A stretch of DNA of 64,000 bases from Desulfomicrobium apsheronum (GCF_900114115.1 NZ_FORX01000019.1:33441-97440), one strand, 5' to 3'. Positions 9,032 through 17,824 are shown, counted from the stretch's first letter. The notes: a model not told the origin generated them from the sequence alone. Program-made: numbers and translations.

Positions 9032-9069
9032 AAAAAAATTGCGTCCCGAAGGGATGATCCTTGGGACGC
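9032..9069 (-). terminator. Intrinsic terminator after the LapA-domain gene
   Basis: On the minus strand a stem pairs 9063-9069 with 9041-9047 (GCGTCCC / GGGACGC), extended inwards by AAGG/CCTT, and is followed by a seven-T run (9032-9038). It ends the ABC transporter-HIT-LapA unit, 18 bp before the epimerase start codon. Confidence 0.8.
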
Positions 9070-9106
9070 ACGACAGCAGAATGGACGACGGATCGTTCCA
9101 GATGTG

Positions 9107-9454
9107 CTAGTTCTGGATGTTTTCGGTGGATTCCGTGGTGGTGTACTCATCCATGGTCTTGGGACGCAGGGATGTGACTTCACGTTCCAGGGCGTCCACT
9201 TCCTTCTTGTACTGGCGGCACTGTTTGGACAGGCGGATTTTTTCCAGGAAGAAATAGAACGTGCAGAGCAGGGACCCGATCACGAAAGCCATGAGGATGA
9301 TCAGGTAGAAGGGCACTGCCTCGGTCTGGTAGTGCCAGCCGAAAACCTTGAGTTCCAGCGCCAGTTCCTGGATTAGAATCTCATGGTTCTGAACAAAGAA
9401 GAGCATCGAGAAAAAGAAAAGGGCTACCAGGCCCAGCACTTTGAGATATCGCAT
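9107..9454 (-). CDS. LapA-domain (DUF1049) inner-membrane protein
   Basis: A 115-residue protein from ATG 9454, preceded by GAGGTG. Two hydrophobic segments (about residues 5-20 and 45-70) flank a short loop, followed by a charged coiled coil (EKIRLSKQCRQYKKEVDALEREV) and a Thr/Glu-rich tail. This is the layout of LapA/YciS proteins, which partner LapB in controlling LPS assembly. It lies just downstream of the HIT gene and is closed by the terminator at 9032-9069. Assignment rests on topology and length, and the LapB-like gene is nearby but in another operon. Confidence 0.75.
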   Translation of the reverse strand: MRYLKVLGLVALFFFSMLFFVQNHEILIQELALELKVFGWHYQTEAVPFYLIILMAFVIGSLLCTFYFFLEKIRLSKQCRQYKKEVDALEREVTSLRPKTMDEYTTTESTENIQN

Positions 9455-9465
9455 CCGTATCACCT

Positions 9466-9954
9466 CTACCGTTGAAGGTTGTTGAAAAAGGGCTTCAAGC
9501 GCTTGTATGTCGAGCGCAGATGCTCGGGCAGGACGCTTGTTTCCGACATGACGGCCATGAAGGAGTGGTCTCCGTTCCAGCGCGGCACAAGGTGCACATG
9601 AAGATGCTCCCTGATCCCGGCGCCGGCCGCCTCGCCGATGTTCACGCCGATGTTGATTCCGTGCGGATTGAAAGCCTGCTCTAAGATAAAAGAGCACTTT
9701 TGTACATAGTCCATGATCTCATGACTTTCCCTCGTGTCCAGATCGGTGATTTTACTGACGTGTCGGTACGGGGTGACCATGAGGTGCCCGTTTGAGTAGG
9801 GAAAGATGTTCATGATGACGAAGCAGTTCTCGGCGCGGTGCAGTACGAAGCGTTCCTCGTCGCCGTCCGTGGATTCGGGCAGGCAGAAGACGCAGCTGTC
9901 GGGCTTTGGGCCGAGTATGTAGTTGATGCGCCATGGCGCGTGCAGTGTTTTCAT
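9466..9954 (-). CDS. HIT-family nucleotide hydrolase/phosphorylase
   Basis: A 162-residue histidine-triad protein. The catalytic motif HLHVHLVPRW near residue 115 has the H-x-H-x-H spacing, and an upstream zinc-type pair CVFC is present near residue 21, as in the bacterial Ap4A phosphorylase-like branch. Members cleave nucleotidyl bonds such as Ap4A or AMP-NH2. The start lies only 2 bp after the stop of the ABC ATPase gene, so it is almost certainly co-transcribed with the amino acid transporter, an association that is not functionally obvious. Confidence 0.88.
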   Translation of the reverse strand: MKTLHAPWRINYILGPKPDSCVFCLPESTDGDEERFVLHRAENCFVIMNIFPYSNGHLMVTPYRHVSKITDLDTRESHEIMDYVQKCSFILEQAFNPHGINIGVNIGEAAGAGIREHLHVHLVPRWNGDHSFMAVMSETSVLPEHLRSTYKRLKPFFNNLQR

Positions 9955-9956
9955 GT

Positions 9957-10697
9957 CTACAGGATCTGGCTCAGGAATTTTTTTGTGCGCGGATGCTCGG
10001 GGCTGGTGAAGAAATGCTCCGGAGTTCCGGTTTCGACGATCTGGCCGTGATCCATGAAGATGACCCGGTCCGCCACTTCGCGGGCAAAACCCATCTCGTG
10101 GGTCACGACGACCATGGTCATGCCCTCTTTGGCCAGGGTGACCATGACGTCCAGGACCTCGCCGATCATCTCGGGGTCCAGGGCGGAGGTCGGCTCGTCG
10201 AAGAGCATGATCTTGGGGTTCATGGCCAGCGCCCGGGCAATGGCCACGCGCTGCTGCTGTCCGCCGGAGAGCATGGCCGGAAAAACCTCGGCCTTCTCTC
10301 GGATGCCGACCTTGTCGAGCAGGGCGAGTGCCCGCTTCTTGGCCTCAAGCTCCGGCACTTTCTTCAGCTTCATGGGCGCCATGGTCAGGTTGCCAAGCAC
10401 CGTCTTGTGCGGAAACAGGTTGAAGCTCTGAAAAACCATGCCCAGCTCCTGACGGATCAGGTTGATATCGTTATCCTTGGCGTTGATATCCTTTCCGTCG
10501 ACCACGATGCTTCCGCTGTCAATGGTTTCGAGGCGGTTGATGGAGCGCAGCAGGGTGGACTTTCCCGATCCGCTGGGACCGATGATGACCACCTTTTCCC
10601 CGGAATTGATGGACAGGCTGACGTCGTTTAATGCCTGCAACTGGCCAAAGAACTTGTAGACGTTCTTGATTTCGATGATGGGCCTAGTCCCGTTCAT
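9957..10697 (-). CDS. Polar amino acid ABC transporter ATP-binding protein (GlnQ-like)
   Basis: A 246-residue ATPase with Walker [15 protein letters not shown]-loop [10 protein letters not shown], signature [16 protein letters not shown], Walker [15 protein letters not shown] and H-loop [10 protein letters not shown]. These features and the length are those of the GlnQ/HisP/ArtP family, which powers amino acid uptake. Its start overlaps the permease gene by 14 bp. The specific amino acid cannot be deduced. Confidence 0.95.
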   Translation of the reverse strand: MNGTRPIIEIKNVYKFFGQLQALNDVSLSINSGEKVVIIGPSGSGKSTLLRSINRLETIDSGSIVVDGKDINAKDNDINLIRQELGMVFQSFNLFPHKTVLGNLTMAPMKLKKVPELEAKKRALALLDKVGIREKAEVFPAMLSGGQQQRVAIARALAMNPKIMLFDEPTSALDPEMIGEVLDVMVTLAKEGMTMVVVTHEMGFAREVADRVIFMDHGQIVETGTPEHFFTSPEHPRTKKFLSQIL

Positions 10698-11490
10698 AAT
10701 AATTCAACCTCTGCTCCATTTTACTGACAGCCTTGGACAAGAAGAGCGTGATGACCAGGTAAACCAGGGCCACCATGGTGTAAGCCTCGAAGTACAGAAA
10801 GGATTCGCTGGCGAATTCCCGGCCTCGGCGCAGCAGGTCCGAGACGGCCAGAATGGATACCAGGGAGCTGTCTTTCAAAAGAGCGATGAACTCGTTGCCC
10901 ACCGGCGGCAGGATGGTCCGCCAGGCCTGAGGCAGTACTACGTACATCATGGTCTGGAGACGATTGAAACCCAGGGATCTGGCAGCTTCGGCCTGTCCCT
11001 TGTCGATGGAGTCGATGCCTGCCCGGAATACCTCGCCCATGTAGGCGCCGTAACAGATGCCCATGGCGAGCACAGCTGCGGCCATGGGCGGAAGATCCTT
11101 GAAGAGCTCAAGCCGTCCGAGGGCGAAATAGATGTAGAACAGCTGCACCAGGAGCGGGATTCCGCGGATGACTTCCACGTAGGTCGAGGCGATCAGATTC
11201 AGGACCTTGTTGCGGGACAGCCGACCAAGACCTGTAATGAGCCCAAGCACAAGGGAAAGCATGATGGACAGGAACGTGACCTGGAAGGTGACCAGGACGC
11301 CGTCGGGAAGAAATTGCAGAATCCGCCAGTATGGCTCGGGCTGTGTTACGCACAGATAGATAATGATGCCGATGGCGCCGAAAAAGGTAAGCCACCATGC
11401 GTTGAAGAGGCCCGAGTCCTTTTTCAGGGGGATGGCCGCGCCGTCGCCGATGTCGATCTTGACAGCTTTTTTGGAAAATTGTGGGTTCAT
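10684..11490 (-). CDS. Polar amino acid ABC transporter permease
   Basis: A 268-residue permease of the HisM/GlnP family. An N-terminal hydrophobic segment lies near residues 30-48, then five or so membrane spans. The EAA-type cytoplasmic loop is [24 protein letters not shown] (written in the family as EAAxxxG), and [15 protein letters not shown] is the typical conserved stretch before it. A single permease gene implies a homodimer. It stands between the binding protein and ATPase genes, separated from the former by an intrinsic terminator. Confidence 0.93.
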   Translation of the reverse strand: MNPQFSKKAVKIDIGDGAAIPLKKDSGLFNAWWLTFFGAIGIIIYLCVTQPEPYWRILQFLPDGVLVTFQVTFLSIMLSLVLGLITGLGRLSRNKVLNLIASTYVEVIRGIPLLVQLFYIYFALGRLELFKDLPPMAAAVLAMGICYGAYMGEVFRAGIDSIDKGQAEAARSLGFNRLQTMMYVVLPQAWRTILPPVGNEFIALLKDSSLVSILAVSDLLRRGREFASESFLYFEAYTMVALVYLVITLFLSKAVSKMEQRLNYYERD

Positions 11491-11512
11491 GACTGGCCTT
11501 GTCGTAATCGCT

Positions 11513-11545
11513 GAAAAAAAGGAAAACCGGGGCGTTTGCCCCGGT
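11513..11545 (-). terminator. Intercistronic terminator within the amino acid ABC operon
   Basis: On the minus strand an 8-bp perfect stem ACCGGGGC / GCCCCGGT (11526-11545, loop of 4) is followed by a T-rich run (complement of 11513-11525). It falls between the binding-protein stop and the permease start, so it probably lowers membrane-component expression relative to the abundant binding protein. Confidence 0.75.
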
Positions 11546-11552
11546 CATGACA

Positions 11553-12293
11553 CTATTTGGCTCCGAACCACTTTGCGTAGATCTTGTCGTACTCGCCGTT
11601 GGCCTTGATGGCGGCCAGGGAGGAGTTGATCAGGTCGACGATTTCCTGGTTGCCCTTGTTCACGGCAAAACCCAGGTATTCCGGGGATTCGGGGGCGATG
11701 AGGAAGGCCAGGGTCAGCTTCTGGGCATACTGCTCATGCTGCAGGGCGTAGTTGGAGGCGACGGCGTCGTCGGCGATGACGGCATCGATACGGCCATTGT
11801 AGAGATCTTCCACGGCCAGGCCGATTTCGTCATAGGACTTGGCGGTGGCGCCTTCGATCTTCTTGCACAGAAAGTAGCCGGTGGTGCCCATCTGGGAGGC
11901 AACGGTCTTGCCGGCCAGGTCGGCAACGGAGGCGATGCCGGAACCCTTGGGCACGATGACGCCCTGCTTCACTTCAAAATAGGGATCGGAAAAATCCATG
12001 TTCTGCTTGCGCTCGTCGGTGATGGAGACCGAGGAGGCGATGGCGTCGTACTTGCCGGAAGCAAGTCCCGCGAAGATGCCGTCCCATGCGGTGTTCTTGA
12101 GAATCGCGTTGAATCCGCCGGCCTTGCCCATGGCGACGACGACCTCGGGACCAAAGCCGACGATGTTCTTGTCGGCGTCAATCATTTCCATCGGCGGATA
12201 GGTGGCATCAACCGCAAAGACTACATCCTTGGCCAAGGCGTTTCCGGCCATGAGAAAAAGAGCCAGCAAAACAAGTGCAATCCGTGTACGCAT
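11553..12293 (-). CDS. Polar amino acid ABC transporter periplasmic binding protein
   Basis: A 246-residue family-3 solute-binding protein. It has a cleavable signal peptide (MRTRIALVLLALFLMAGNALA), then VDATYPPMEMIDADKNIVGF, the classic start of this family, and DGIFAGLASGKYDAIASSVSIT and TDERKQNMDFSDPY, which form the ligand cleft. An Asp at DFSDPY and Arg/Lys region resemble basic or polar amino acid binders, but the ligand is not certain. The start ATG 12293 has GGAGG at the right spacing. It is first in the operon and has its own promoter at 12362-12390. Confidence 0.94.
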   Translation of the reverse strand: MRTRIALVLLALFLMAGNALAKDVVFAVDATYPPMEMIDADKNIVGFGPEVVVAMGKAGGFNAILKNTAWDGIFAGLASGKYDAIASSVSITDERKQNMDFSDPYFEVKQGVIVPKGSGIASVADLAGKTVASQMGTTGYFLCKKIEGATAKSYDEIGLAVEDLYNGRIDAVIADDAVASNYALQHEQYAQKLTLAFLIAPESPEYLGFAVNKGNQEIVDLINSSLAAIKANGEYDKIYAKWFGAK

Positions 12294-12361
12294 ACGTCCT
12301 CCAGAGCTGGTAAAATGATGATTTCCCGAAAAATTGTCCGACAGACCAAAATGACATAAAA

Positions 12362-12390
12362 TAGTTAAAGAATTGCCCCGCTTTGGTCAA
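12362..12390 (-). promoter_or_regulatory. Promoter of the amino acid ABC operon
   Basis: On the minus strand TTGACC (12385-12390) is followed after 17 bp by TAACTA (12362-12367), a plausible sigma-70 pair. The -35 overlaps the 3' end of the upstream DHH-CBS-nucleotidyltransferase gene. The 5' leader is AT-rich and about 60 nt long. Confidence 0.45.
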
Positions 12391-15059
12391 GAAACGGCTT
12401 TGGGCCCCTGCCCCAGGAGTGATGCGGCCATGCGCCTGGCGTACTTCAACTGATCTTCACGGGTGCGCACTTCCCCGTTCAGGACGGCCCGCTTCACCGC
12501 ACGCAGAATGTTTGCGAACCTGGGACCCGGCTCCAGACCCATTTCCTTAATATCTGATCCGGTGACCAGAATGCCCACGTCCTGCAAGTGAGACAGGTAG
12601 TGGGAGACGGCTTTTTTAAGCTCCAGCTTGCGCTGCTTGGCCATGGTGTACAGGAGGCCCTCCAGGGACAAGGGGGAGAGAATGTCGTACAGGTCGGCTG
12701 CGGACCCACCGTTCTTTCCCCACTGCGCCAGCTGCATGGCCACATAGCGCAACTGGCGACGGGTGGACTCCACCAGCTCGATGCGCTTGGGCGCAAACCG
12801 GAGGCGCGAGGTCAGGGCCTGGACCTGATGCGTGTCGAAGCCCGACACCAGCCCGAGGAAATAGACGATCCAGATGTCCGGGGCCTCCTCGCGGAACAGC
12901 AGCTTGTACCAGGTGATGACCCGCTCGATCTCTTCCAGCAGGGCTTCCTTGGTCTGCGGGAAATGGAGCAGGGGGTGGATCTCCTGCAGAAGGCCCAGAT
13001 CACGCATGCGGATGAAAGCGTCCAGAGGGGCGCTGTCTTCGGCCAAAAGGCGCAGTTCGTGCCGGATGCGCGCCCCGGAGAGCTTCTGGAAGATGTTCAG
13101 GCGCACGGCGTTTTTGATGAGCCGTTCGGTCTGTCCGCCGATCTTGAATTGGAATCGCTGCTCGAATCGGATGGCGCGGATGATGCGCGTCGGGTCTTCC
13201 ACGAAGGACAGAGAATGCAGGACGCGGATGACCCCGTCCTTGATGTCCTGCTGCCCTCCGAAAAAATCCACCAGACGCCCGAAGTGGGGCGGACAGAGGT
13301 GGATGGCCAGGGTGTTGATGGAAAAATCGCGGCGGTACAGGTCCATCTTCAGCGAGGAGAGTTCGACGATGGGCAGGGCGGCCGGGTATTCGTAGTATTC
13401 GAGGCGGGCCGTGGCCACGTCGATCTTCTGGCCGCCGGGCAGGATGAGCACTGCGGTGCGGAATTTCAGATGCGGCCGTACCCGCGCCCCGAGCTTTCGC
13501 CCGAGATTCTGGGCAAAGGCGATGCCGTCGCCTTCGACCACAAGATCGATGTCGTCGTTGGGAATGCCCAGCAGCATGTCGCGCACGAATCCGCCCACGG
13601 CGTAGACCTCGACGCCTCGCTCCTGACCGGTCTGCCCGGCAAGCTGAAGCAGGGAGACGATGTCCTTGGGCAGGCGCTCCAGCAATATCTGGCGGATGTT
13701 CTTCTCCTGGCGCTTGTCCGAAAGCAGTGACTCGGGGATGCGGGCCGGTTCCTGGACCATGAGATTGATCAGGTCCGTGCGCGTGATGACTCCGACCAGT
13801 TCCTGTTCACGCAGCACCGGGACCAGACGCTGGCGATGCCCCAGGATGATCTCCATGACCTGATAGAGGTCCTGATCCTCGGTCACGAAACGAAAATCCT
13901 CGAGCATGTACTCCGTGACCTGCTCCTCTCCTAGGCCGTGCCCGACGGCCTTTTCGGCCACGCTGTTCTCGATGATGCCGCAGACCTGATCGCCGTATTC
14001 GACCACGGGCAGGGCTTTTAGCCCGTAACGGATCATGACCTCCGCCGCCTGGGCCACGCTCTGGGCGGCCTTTATGCGGACCACGGGCGAAGACATGAAA
14101 TCCCGGACCACCATCTGGGGATTGATGAGCGAGTAGAGTAGGGCAAAAAGCTCATCCTTTACCTGAGAAATAGTGCGATCCTTGATGGAGGCCGACGCCG
14201 CGTAGGCGTGGCCGCCGCCGCCAAAAGACGAACAGACCACGCCTACATCCACTTCCTGAACCTTGCTGCGGGCCACGAGCTGGATGCGGTCGCCCATGTG
14301 GCCGATGGCAAAGAGCACGCGGATGTTTTCCATGTCCATGAGCTTGTGGGTGAGCAGGGCGAAATCCCCGACGTACGTGTCGAGCACTACCTCGGCGATG
14401 ACGATGTCGACGCCGTTTATGGTGTGGGTGGTGGCGGAATCGATGAGTTCGGACAGGATGGCGACCTGCTCCGTGGACAGTTCACGGCTCATGATGTCGC
14501 GGATGACGTCAAGGTCCATGCCCATGGTCCGAAGCCACCCCGCGGCCTCGAAATCGTGCTCGGTGGTCGATTTGAAAGTGAACCCGCCCGTGTCCTCGAA
14601 GATGCCGAGGCCCATGATCGTCGCTTCGTCGGGGCTGACCGTCAGGGCTTTTTCCTTGAGCTTGGCGACGATGATGGACGTGGTCGCCCCCCAGGCCTCA
14701 AAGATGTCGAGACTCGCATCGAGCGTGTCATCGGTGGCCGGATGGTGATCGTAGAGATGGATTTGAAGGTCCGGCAAGGCGAACAGGGGCTCCACATGCG
14801 CGAGCCGTGAGCGCTGCCTGGTGTCCACGATCACCAGAAGCTGCACCTGCTGCAGATCAAGATCTTTCAGGCTCTTGAAATTGAAGAGATACATGGCGCT
14901 CTGGATGAAATAATCCTTGAGCGAACTCTCCTGGGTGCCGGGAAAGACCAGGGCCGCGCCTGGATAGAGCTTGCTGACCGCGATCATGGCGGCCAGGGCG
15001 TCGAAATCCGCGTTGGCGTGGCAGGTGATGACCGTTTTGAAAGAGGTGTCGGGGGTCAT
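12387..15059 (-). CDS. DHH phosphoesterase - CBS pair - tRNA nucleotidyltransferase/poly(A) polymerase fusion
   Basis: An 890-residue fusion. I chose ATG 15059, 1 bp after the xerD stop, because the protein similarity begins at TVITCHANADFDALAAM; the longer frame is spurious. Domains in order: DHH phosphoesterase (HANADFDA at ~12-19, DHHP at ~90), DHHA1 with GGGGHAYAAS (~300), two CBS domains (~330-460), then a class II nucleotidyltransferase with YAVGGFVRDMLLG and DDIDLVVEGDG (~486-515), RRDFSINTLA, and the head RNA-binding helix VEDPTRIIRAIRFEQRF. Such fusions are known in Desulfobacterota and Aquificales, where the enzyme adds A (or CCA) to tRNA 3' ends. The DHH part resembles nanoRNases, and the CBS pair suggests adenine-nucleotide sensing (inference). 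Confidence 0.9.
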   Translation of the reverse strand: MTPDTSFKTVITCHANADFDALAAMIAVSKLYPGAALVFPGTQESSLKDYFIQSAMYLFNFKSLKDLDLQQVQLLVIVDTRQRSRLAHVEPLFALPDLQIHLYDHHPATDDTLDASLDIFEAWGATTSIIVAKLKEKALTVSPDEATIMGLGIFEDTGGFTFKSTTEHDFEAAGWLRTMGMDLDVIRDIMSRELSTEQVAILSELIDSATTHTINGVDIVIAEVVLDTYVGDFALLTHKLMDMENIRVLFAIGHMGDRIQLVARSKVQEVDVGVVCSSFGGGGHAYAASASIKDRTISQVKDELFALLYSLINPQMVVRDFMSSPVVRIKAAQSVAQAAEVMIRYGLKALPVVEYGDQVCGIIENSVAEKAVGHGLGEEQVTEYMLEDFRFVTEDQDLYQVMEIILGHRQRLVPVLREQELVGVITRTDLINLMVQEPARIPESLLSDKRQEKNIRQILLERLPKDIVSLLQLAGQTGQERGVEVYAVGGFVRDMLLGIPNDDIDLVVEGDGIAFAQNLGRKLGARVRPHLKFRTAVLILPGGQKIDVATARLEYYEYPAALPIVELSSLKMDLYRRDFSINTLAIHLCPPHFGRLVDFFGGQQDIKDGVIRVLHSLSFVEDPTRIIRAIRFEQRFQFKIGGQTERLIKNAVRLNIFQKLSGARIRHELRLLAEDSAPLDAFIRMRDLGLLQEIHPLLHFPQTKEALLEEIERVITWYKLLFREEAPDIWIVYFLGLVSGFDTHQVQALTSRLRFAPKRIELVESTRRQLRYVAMQLAQWGKNGGSAADLYDILSPLSLEGLLYTMAKQRKLELKKAVSHYLSHLQDVGILVTGSDIKEMGLEPGPRFANILRAVKRAVLNGEVRTREDQLKYARRMAASLLGQGPKAVS

Positions 15060-15060
15060 T

Positions 15061-15939
15061 TCAGGACCGGGGGTGAAATTTGCGATGCAGGGCGGCCATG
15101 CGGGCGGACTGCACGTGGGTGTAGATTTCCGTGGCCATGATGTCGCTGTGGCCGAGCAGGATCTGCAGGGTGCGCAGATCGGCACCGCCTTCGAGCAGAT
15201 GCGTGGCAAACGAATGGCGAAGGGTGTGCGGCGAGACCGGACGATTTATCCCGGCCTCCAGCGCGTAGCGGCTCAAGAGCTTCCACACGCCCTGACGCGA
15301 AAGTCCAAGGCCCGAGCGATTGAGAAAAATCGTGTCGGTTTTGGGGCCGAAAAGAGGGCGCCAGTGCTGTAGATACGAGAGCAGCAGGCTGACCGCGGAC
15401 TCGTGCAGGGGCACATAGCGTTCCTTGCTGCCCTTGCCGAGAACGCGCAGCAGTCCGGCCTGGGGATCGAAGTCGGGGATCGCAAGAGAGACCAGCTCAG
15501 ACACGCGCAGCCCGCAGGCATAGAGCAGTTCGAGCATGGTCCGGTCCCGAAAACCCAGACGGACGTTCATGACAGGACGGTCCAAAAGGGCGGTGATCTC
15601 TTCCCGGGACAGGACTTCGGGCAATTTGCGGACCAGCTTGGGGCTGTCCAGCAGGGCGGCGGGACTGGAATCAAGCAGGCGCTCCTGCACCATAAAATCG
15701 AAAAAGCCGCGCAAACTGGAGAGGTTGCGGGCCATCGACGTGTTCTTGAGCCCTTTTCGCCGCAGATGAACCATATAAAGGAAGAGGGTGTGTTCATCGA
15801 TCTTGTCGAGGCTGCCGCCAAGATCGGTGAGAAATTCCCGAAAGAAAAGCAGATCCGAACCATACGCTTCGACGGTCTTTTCGGCCAGGCCGCGAATGAC
15901 GGTAAGGTGCTGGAGGTAGGCGTCGATTTCTTCGTGCAT
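15061..15939 (-). CDS. xerD: Tyrosine recombinase XerD
   Basis: A 292-residue recombinase from ATG 15939; the longer frame adds 30 unlikely residues. The catalytic set is complete: Arg in ACGLRVSEL, Lys in GKGSKERYVP, HTLRHSFATHL with His-x-x-Arg, LGHSDI, and the nucleophile Tyr in TEIYTHV. Length and motifs match XerD/XerC, which resolve chromosome dimers at dif with FtsK. No dif site is obvious here. It is immediately followed by the DHH-CBS-nucleotidyltransferase gene and divergent from folK. XerD rather than XerC is a best guess. Confidence 0.9.
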   Translation of the reverse strand: MHEEIDAYLQHLTVIRGLAEKTVEAYGSDLLFFREFLTDLGGSLDKIDEHTLFLYMVHLRRKGLKNTSMARNLSSLRGFFDFMVQERLLDSSPAALLDSPKLVRKLPEVLSREEITALLDRPVMNVRLGFRDRTMLELLYACGLRVSELVSLAIPDFDPQAGLLRVLGKGSKERYVPLHESAVSLLLSYLQHWRPLFGPKTDTIFLNRSGLGLSRQGVWKLLSRYALEAGINRPVSPHTLRHSFATHLLEGGADLRTLQILLGHSDIMATEIYTHVQSARMAALHRKFHPRS

Positions 15940-16001
15940 TCCCGGCAAGGTACATCTGGCCCCTTGCCTGCACAAGCTGAAAAAGGTAGCTTTTTCAACC
16001 A

Positions 16002-16532
16002 ATGCCCACACCAAGCGCCTCTCACGCATATCTCGGCCTGGGGTCCAACATGGGGGACCCGGTGGCCAATGTCCATCTGGCCGTCAAGGCCCTGCAAAAC
16101 GCCCCCGGTCTTGCGGTCGACGCCGTGTCCCCGATTTTTCGGACGGAACCGCAGGGAATGCGTGACCAGGACTGGTTCGCCAACTGCGTGGCGCGCATTG
16201 CCGTTCGCGTCCCGTATTCCCCCGAAGAGCTGCTCGATGTCCTGGCCGACATTGAAACGCGCATGGGACGGGTTCGCACGACTCACTGGGGCCCACGGAT
16301 CATCGATATCGATCTTCTTCTCTACGGTGACGTGGAGTGGGATTCGCCGCGCCTGCAGATTCCTCATCCACGAATGCTTGAAAGGGCGTTCGTACTCGTT
16401 CCGCTCATGCACCTGGCTCCGGAAATCAGCATCCGGGGCCTTTGTCCATCACAGTGGCTGTCCCGGCTTCCGTATCGCCTTGAGGGCGACCGGATTCTGC
16501 AGGCCACCAACGCCATTCCCCGAGGTGAATAA
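16002..16532 (+). CDS. folK: 6-hydroxymethyl-7,8-dihydropterin pyrophosphokinase
   Basis: A 176-residue HPPK that transfers pyrophosphate from ATP to hydroxymethyldihydropterin in folate synthesis. It has the N-terminal YLGLGSNMGDP, VSPIFRTEPQG, and the signature HWGPRIIDIDLLLYG, with the acidic residues that bind magnesium, then IPHPRMLERAFVLVPL. Length is normal. The ribosome site at ATG 16002 is weak. Its TAA overlaps the next start codon (TAATG), so the TRASH-like gene is coupled. Confidence 0.95.
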   Translation: MPTPSASHAYLGLGSNMGDPVANVHLAVKALQNAPGLAVDAVSPIFRTEPQGMRDQDWFANCVARIAVRVPYSPEELLDVLADIETRMGRVRTTHWGPRIIDIDLLLYGDVEWDSPRLQIPHPRMLERAFVLVPLMHLAPEISIRGLCPSQWLSRLPYRLEGDRILQATNAIPRGE

Positions 16533-16783
16533 TGCTTAAATTCGTCATTCTGGCTGTCGTCTGCTTTATCCTTTACAAACTCGTGACCAATGACAAGAAG
16601 AAGAAGGTCGAGGTCAAAAACAAGCAGGAAGAGAAGCTGGCCAAGGAAGGCGTGCTGGTCAAGGATCCTGTCTGCGGAACCTACGTTTCCAAGGATTCGG
16701 ACATCCGCATCAAGGAAGGCGAAGAGGTGCGCTGTTTCTGCAGTTATGAATGCCGAGACAAATATCTGAAGATGATCGACTAA
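16532..16783 (+). CDS. Small membrane-anchored TRASH/YHS-like metal-binding protein
   Basis: An 83-residue protein. It has an N-terminal transmembrane helix (MLKFVILAVVCFILYKLV), a Lys-rich linker, and a C-terminal Cys domain: KDPVCGTYVSKDSD and RCFCSYECRDKYLK. The spacing C...C-x-C-x3-C and DPVCGTYV resemble YHS/TRASH domains, which bind metals and often accompany metal handling. The start overlaps the folK stop by one base. Function is unknown; no metal gene adjoins it. Confidence 0.7.
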   Translation: MLKFVILAVVCFILYKLVTNDKKKKVEVKNKQEEKLAKEGVLVKDPVCGTYVSKDSDIRIKEGEEVRCFCSYECRDKYLKMID

Positions 16784-16948
16784 CTGGCTGTTGAAAAATT
16801 CCAAATTCCAAGGCCGTTGAAAAAGGCGATCCGCAGCGTCAGCGATAAAATCCAGACCGCTTGTGTATGCGCAATGCTAAGCGCTTCCTGGCTTTTTCGC
16901 GTCCTTGCATCTCACCATTCTTGAACGGCCTGCCAAGGGGAGGTAAGC

Positions 16949-17596
16949 ATGCAATTCTTCATTGATACCGCGAACCTGACCGAGATCAAGACCGCCATGG
17001 AAATGGGGCTCGTGGACGGTGTGACCACCAATCCATCGCTCATGAGCAAGGAAGCCGACGACTGGCGCGACATCGCCGGGCAGATCTGCAAGCTGGTACC
17101 GGGGCCTGTCAGCCTTGAGGTTATCGCGCTCGATGCCGAGGGCATGGTCCGTGAAGCCAAGGAGCTGATGCAGTTCGGACCCAATGTCGTGGTCAAGGTG
17201 CCCATGACGGCCGAAGGCCTCAAAGCCGTGCGCATCCTCAAGTCCAAGGACATCGAGACCAACGTCACCCTGGTTTTTTCCGCCGCCCAGGCCTTGCTGG
17301 CGGCCAAGGCGGGGGCGGCCTACGTAAGTCCGTTCCTGGGACGCCTCGACGACGTCGGACAGGATGGCATGGAGCTGGTGCACCAGATTTTGGGCATCTA
17401 TTCCAATTACGGCTTTTCAACCCGCATCATCGCGGCCAGCATACGCAGCCCCTTGCATGTCCTGGACGCGGCCATGGCGGGAGCCCACATCGCCACGGTT
17501 CCGTTCAAGATCTTAAAGCAGCTCATCGACCATCCCTTGACGGACAAGGGCATTGCCGCGTTTCTCAAGGATTGGGAGAAGAAAGCCGGGAAATGA
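16949..17596 (+). CDS. Fructose-6-phosphate aldolase/transaldolase (TalC-like)
   Basis: A 215-residue small transaldolase-family protein starting at ATG 16949 after GGGAGG. The motifs [31 protein letters not shown] (Schiff-base Lys) and [11 protein letters not shown] are diagnostic for the MipB/TalC subfamily, which either cleaves fructose-6-phosphate or moves dihydroxyacetone units. Which activity applies cannot be decided from sequence. It is monocistronic, with a 165-bp gap upstream and a long non-coding tract downstream ending in a terminator. Confidence 0.92.
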   Translation: MQFFIDTANLTEIKTAMEMGLVDGVTTNPSLMSKEADDWRDIAGQICKLVPGPVSLEVIALDAEGMVREAKELMQFGPNVVVKVPMTAEGLKAVRILKSKDIETNVTLVFSAAQALLAAKAGAAYVSPFLGRLDDVGQDGMELVHQILGIYSNYGFSTRIIAASIRSPLHVLDAAMAGAHIATVPFKILKQLIDHPLTDKGIAAFLKDWEKKAGK

Positions 17597-17660
17597 GCTC
17601 GGGAGTGTCCTTGCGGACTTTGTGTGGACGAGATGGACTGGAATGAATGTAGACTGGAGC

Positions 17661-17824
17661 GGACTTGATGGACCGGCACAAACCGGTGCGGACTGATAGA
17701 CCCGGGATTTTCCCGACACGTTAAAATTACCTTGATCGACCGGATTGGCGCAGAAGCGTCGATCCGGTTTTTTTTGTCTGTTCCTCCGAGGCGGTCATTT
17801 TGCTCATTCCGGTCCATCAAGTCC
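17661..17824. repeat. 16-bp perfect inverted repeat flanking a terminator
   Basis: The arms are GGACTTGATGGACCGG (17661-17676) and its exact reverse complement (17809-17824), 132 bp apart. The left arm belongs to the GGACT repeat array. A 16-bp match in non-coding DNA is unlikely by chance. Confidence 0.6.
17740..17775 (+). terminator. Intrinsic terminator downstream of the transaldolase gene
   Basis: Stem CCGGATTGGCGC (17740-17751) and GCGTCGATCCGG (17756-17767), 12 pairs with two G-U wobbles and an AGAA loop, followed by eight T (17768-17775). Confidence 0.85.

Noticed and set aside
16784..16948. Two GTTGAAAAA words as a possible insertion-sequence remnant
   Set aside because: Only short similarity, no terminal inverted repeats or transposase fragments nearby.
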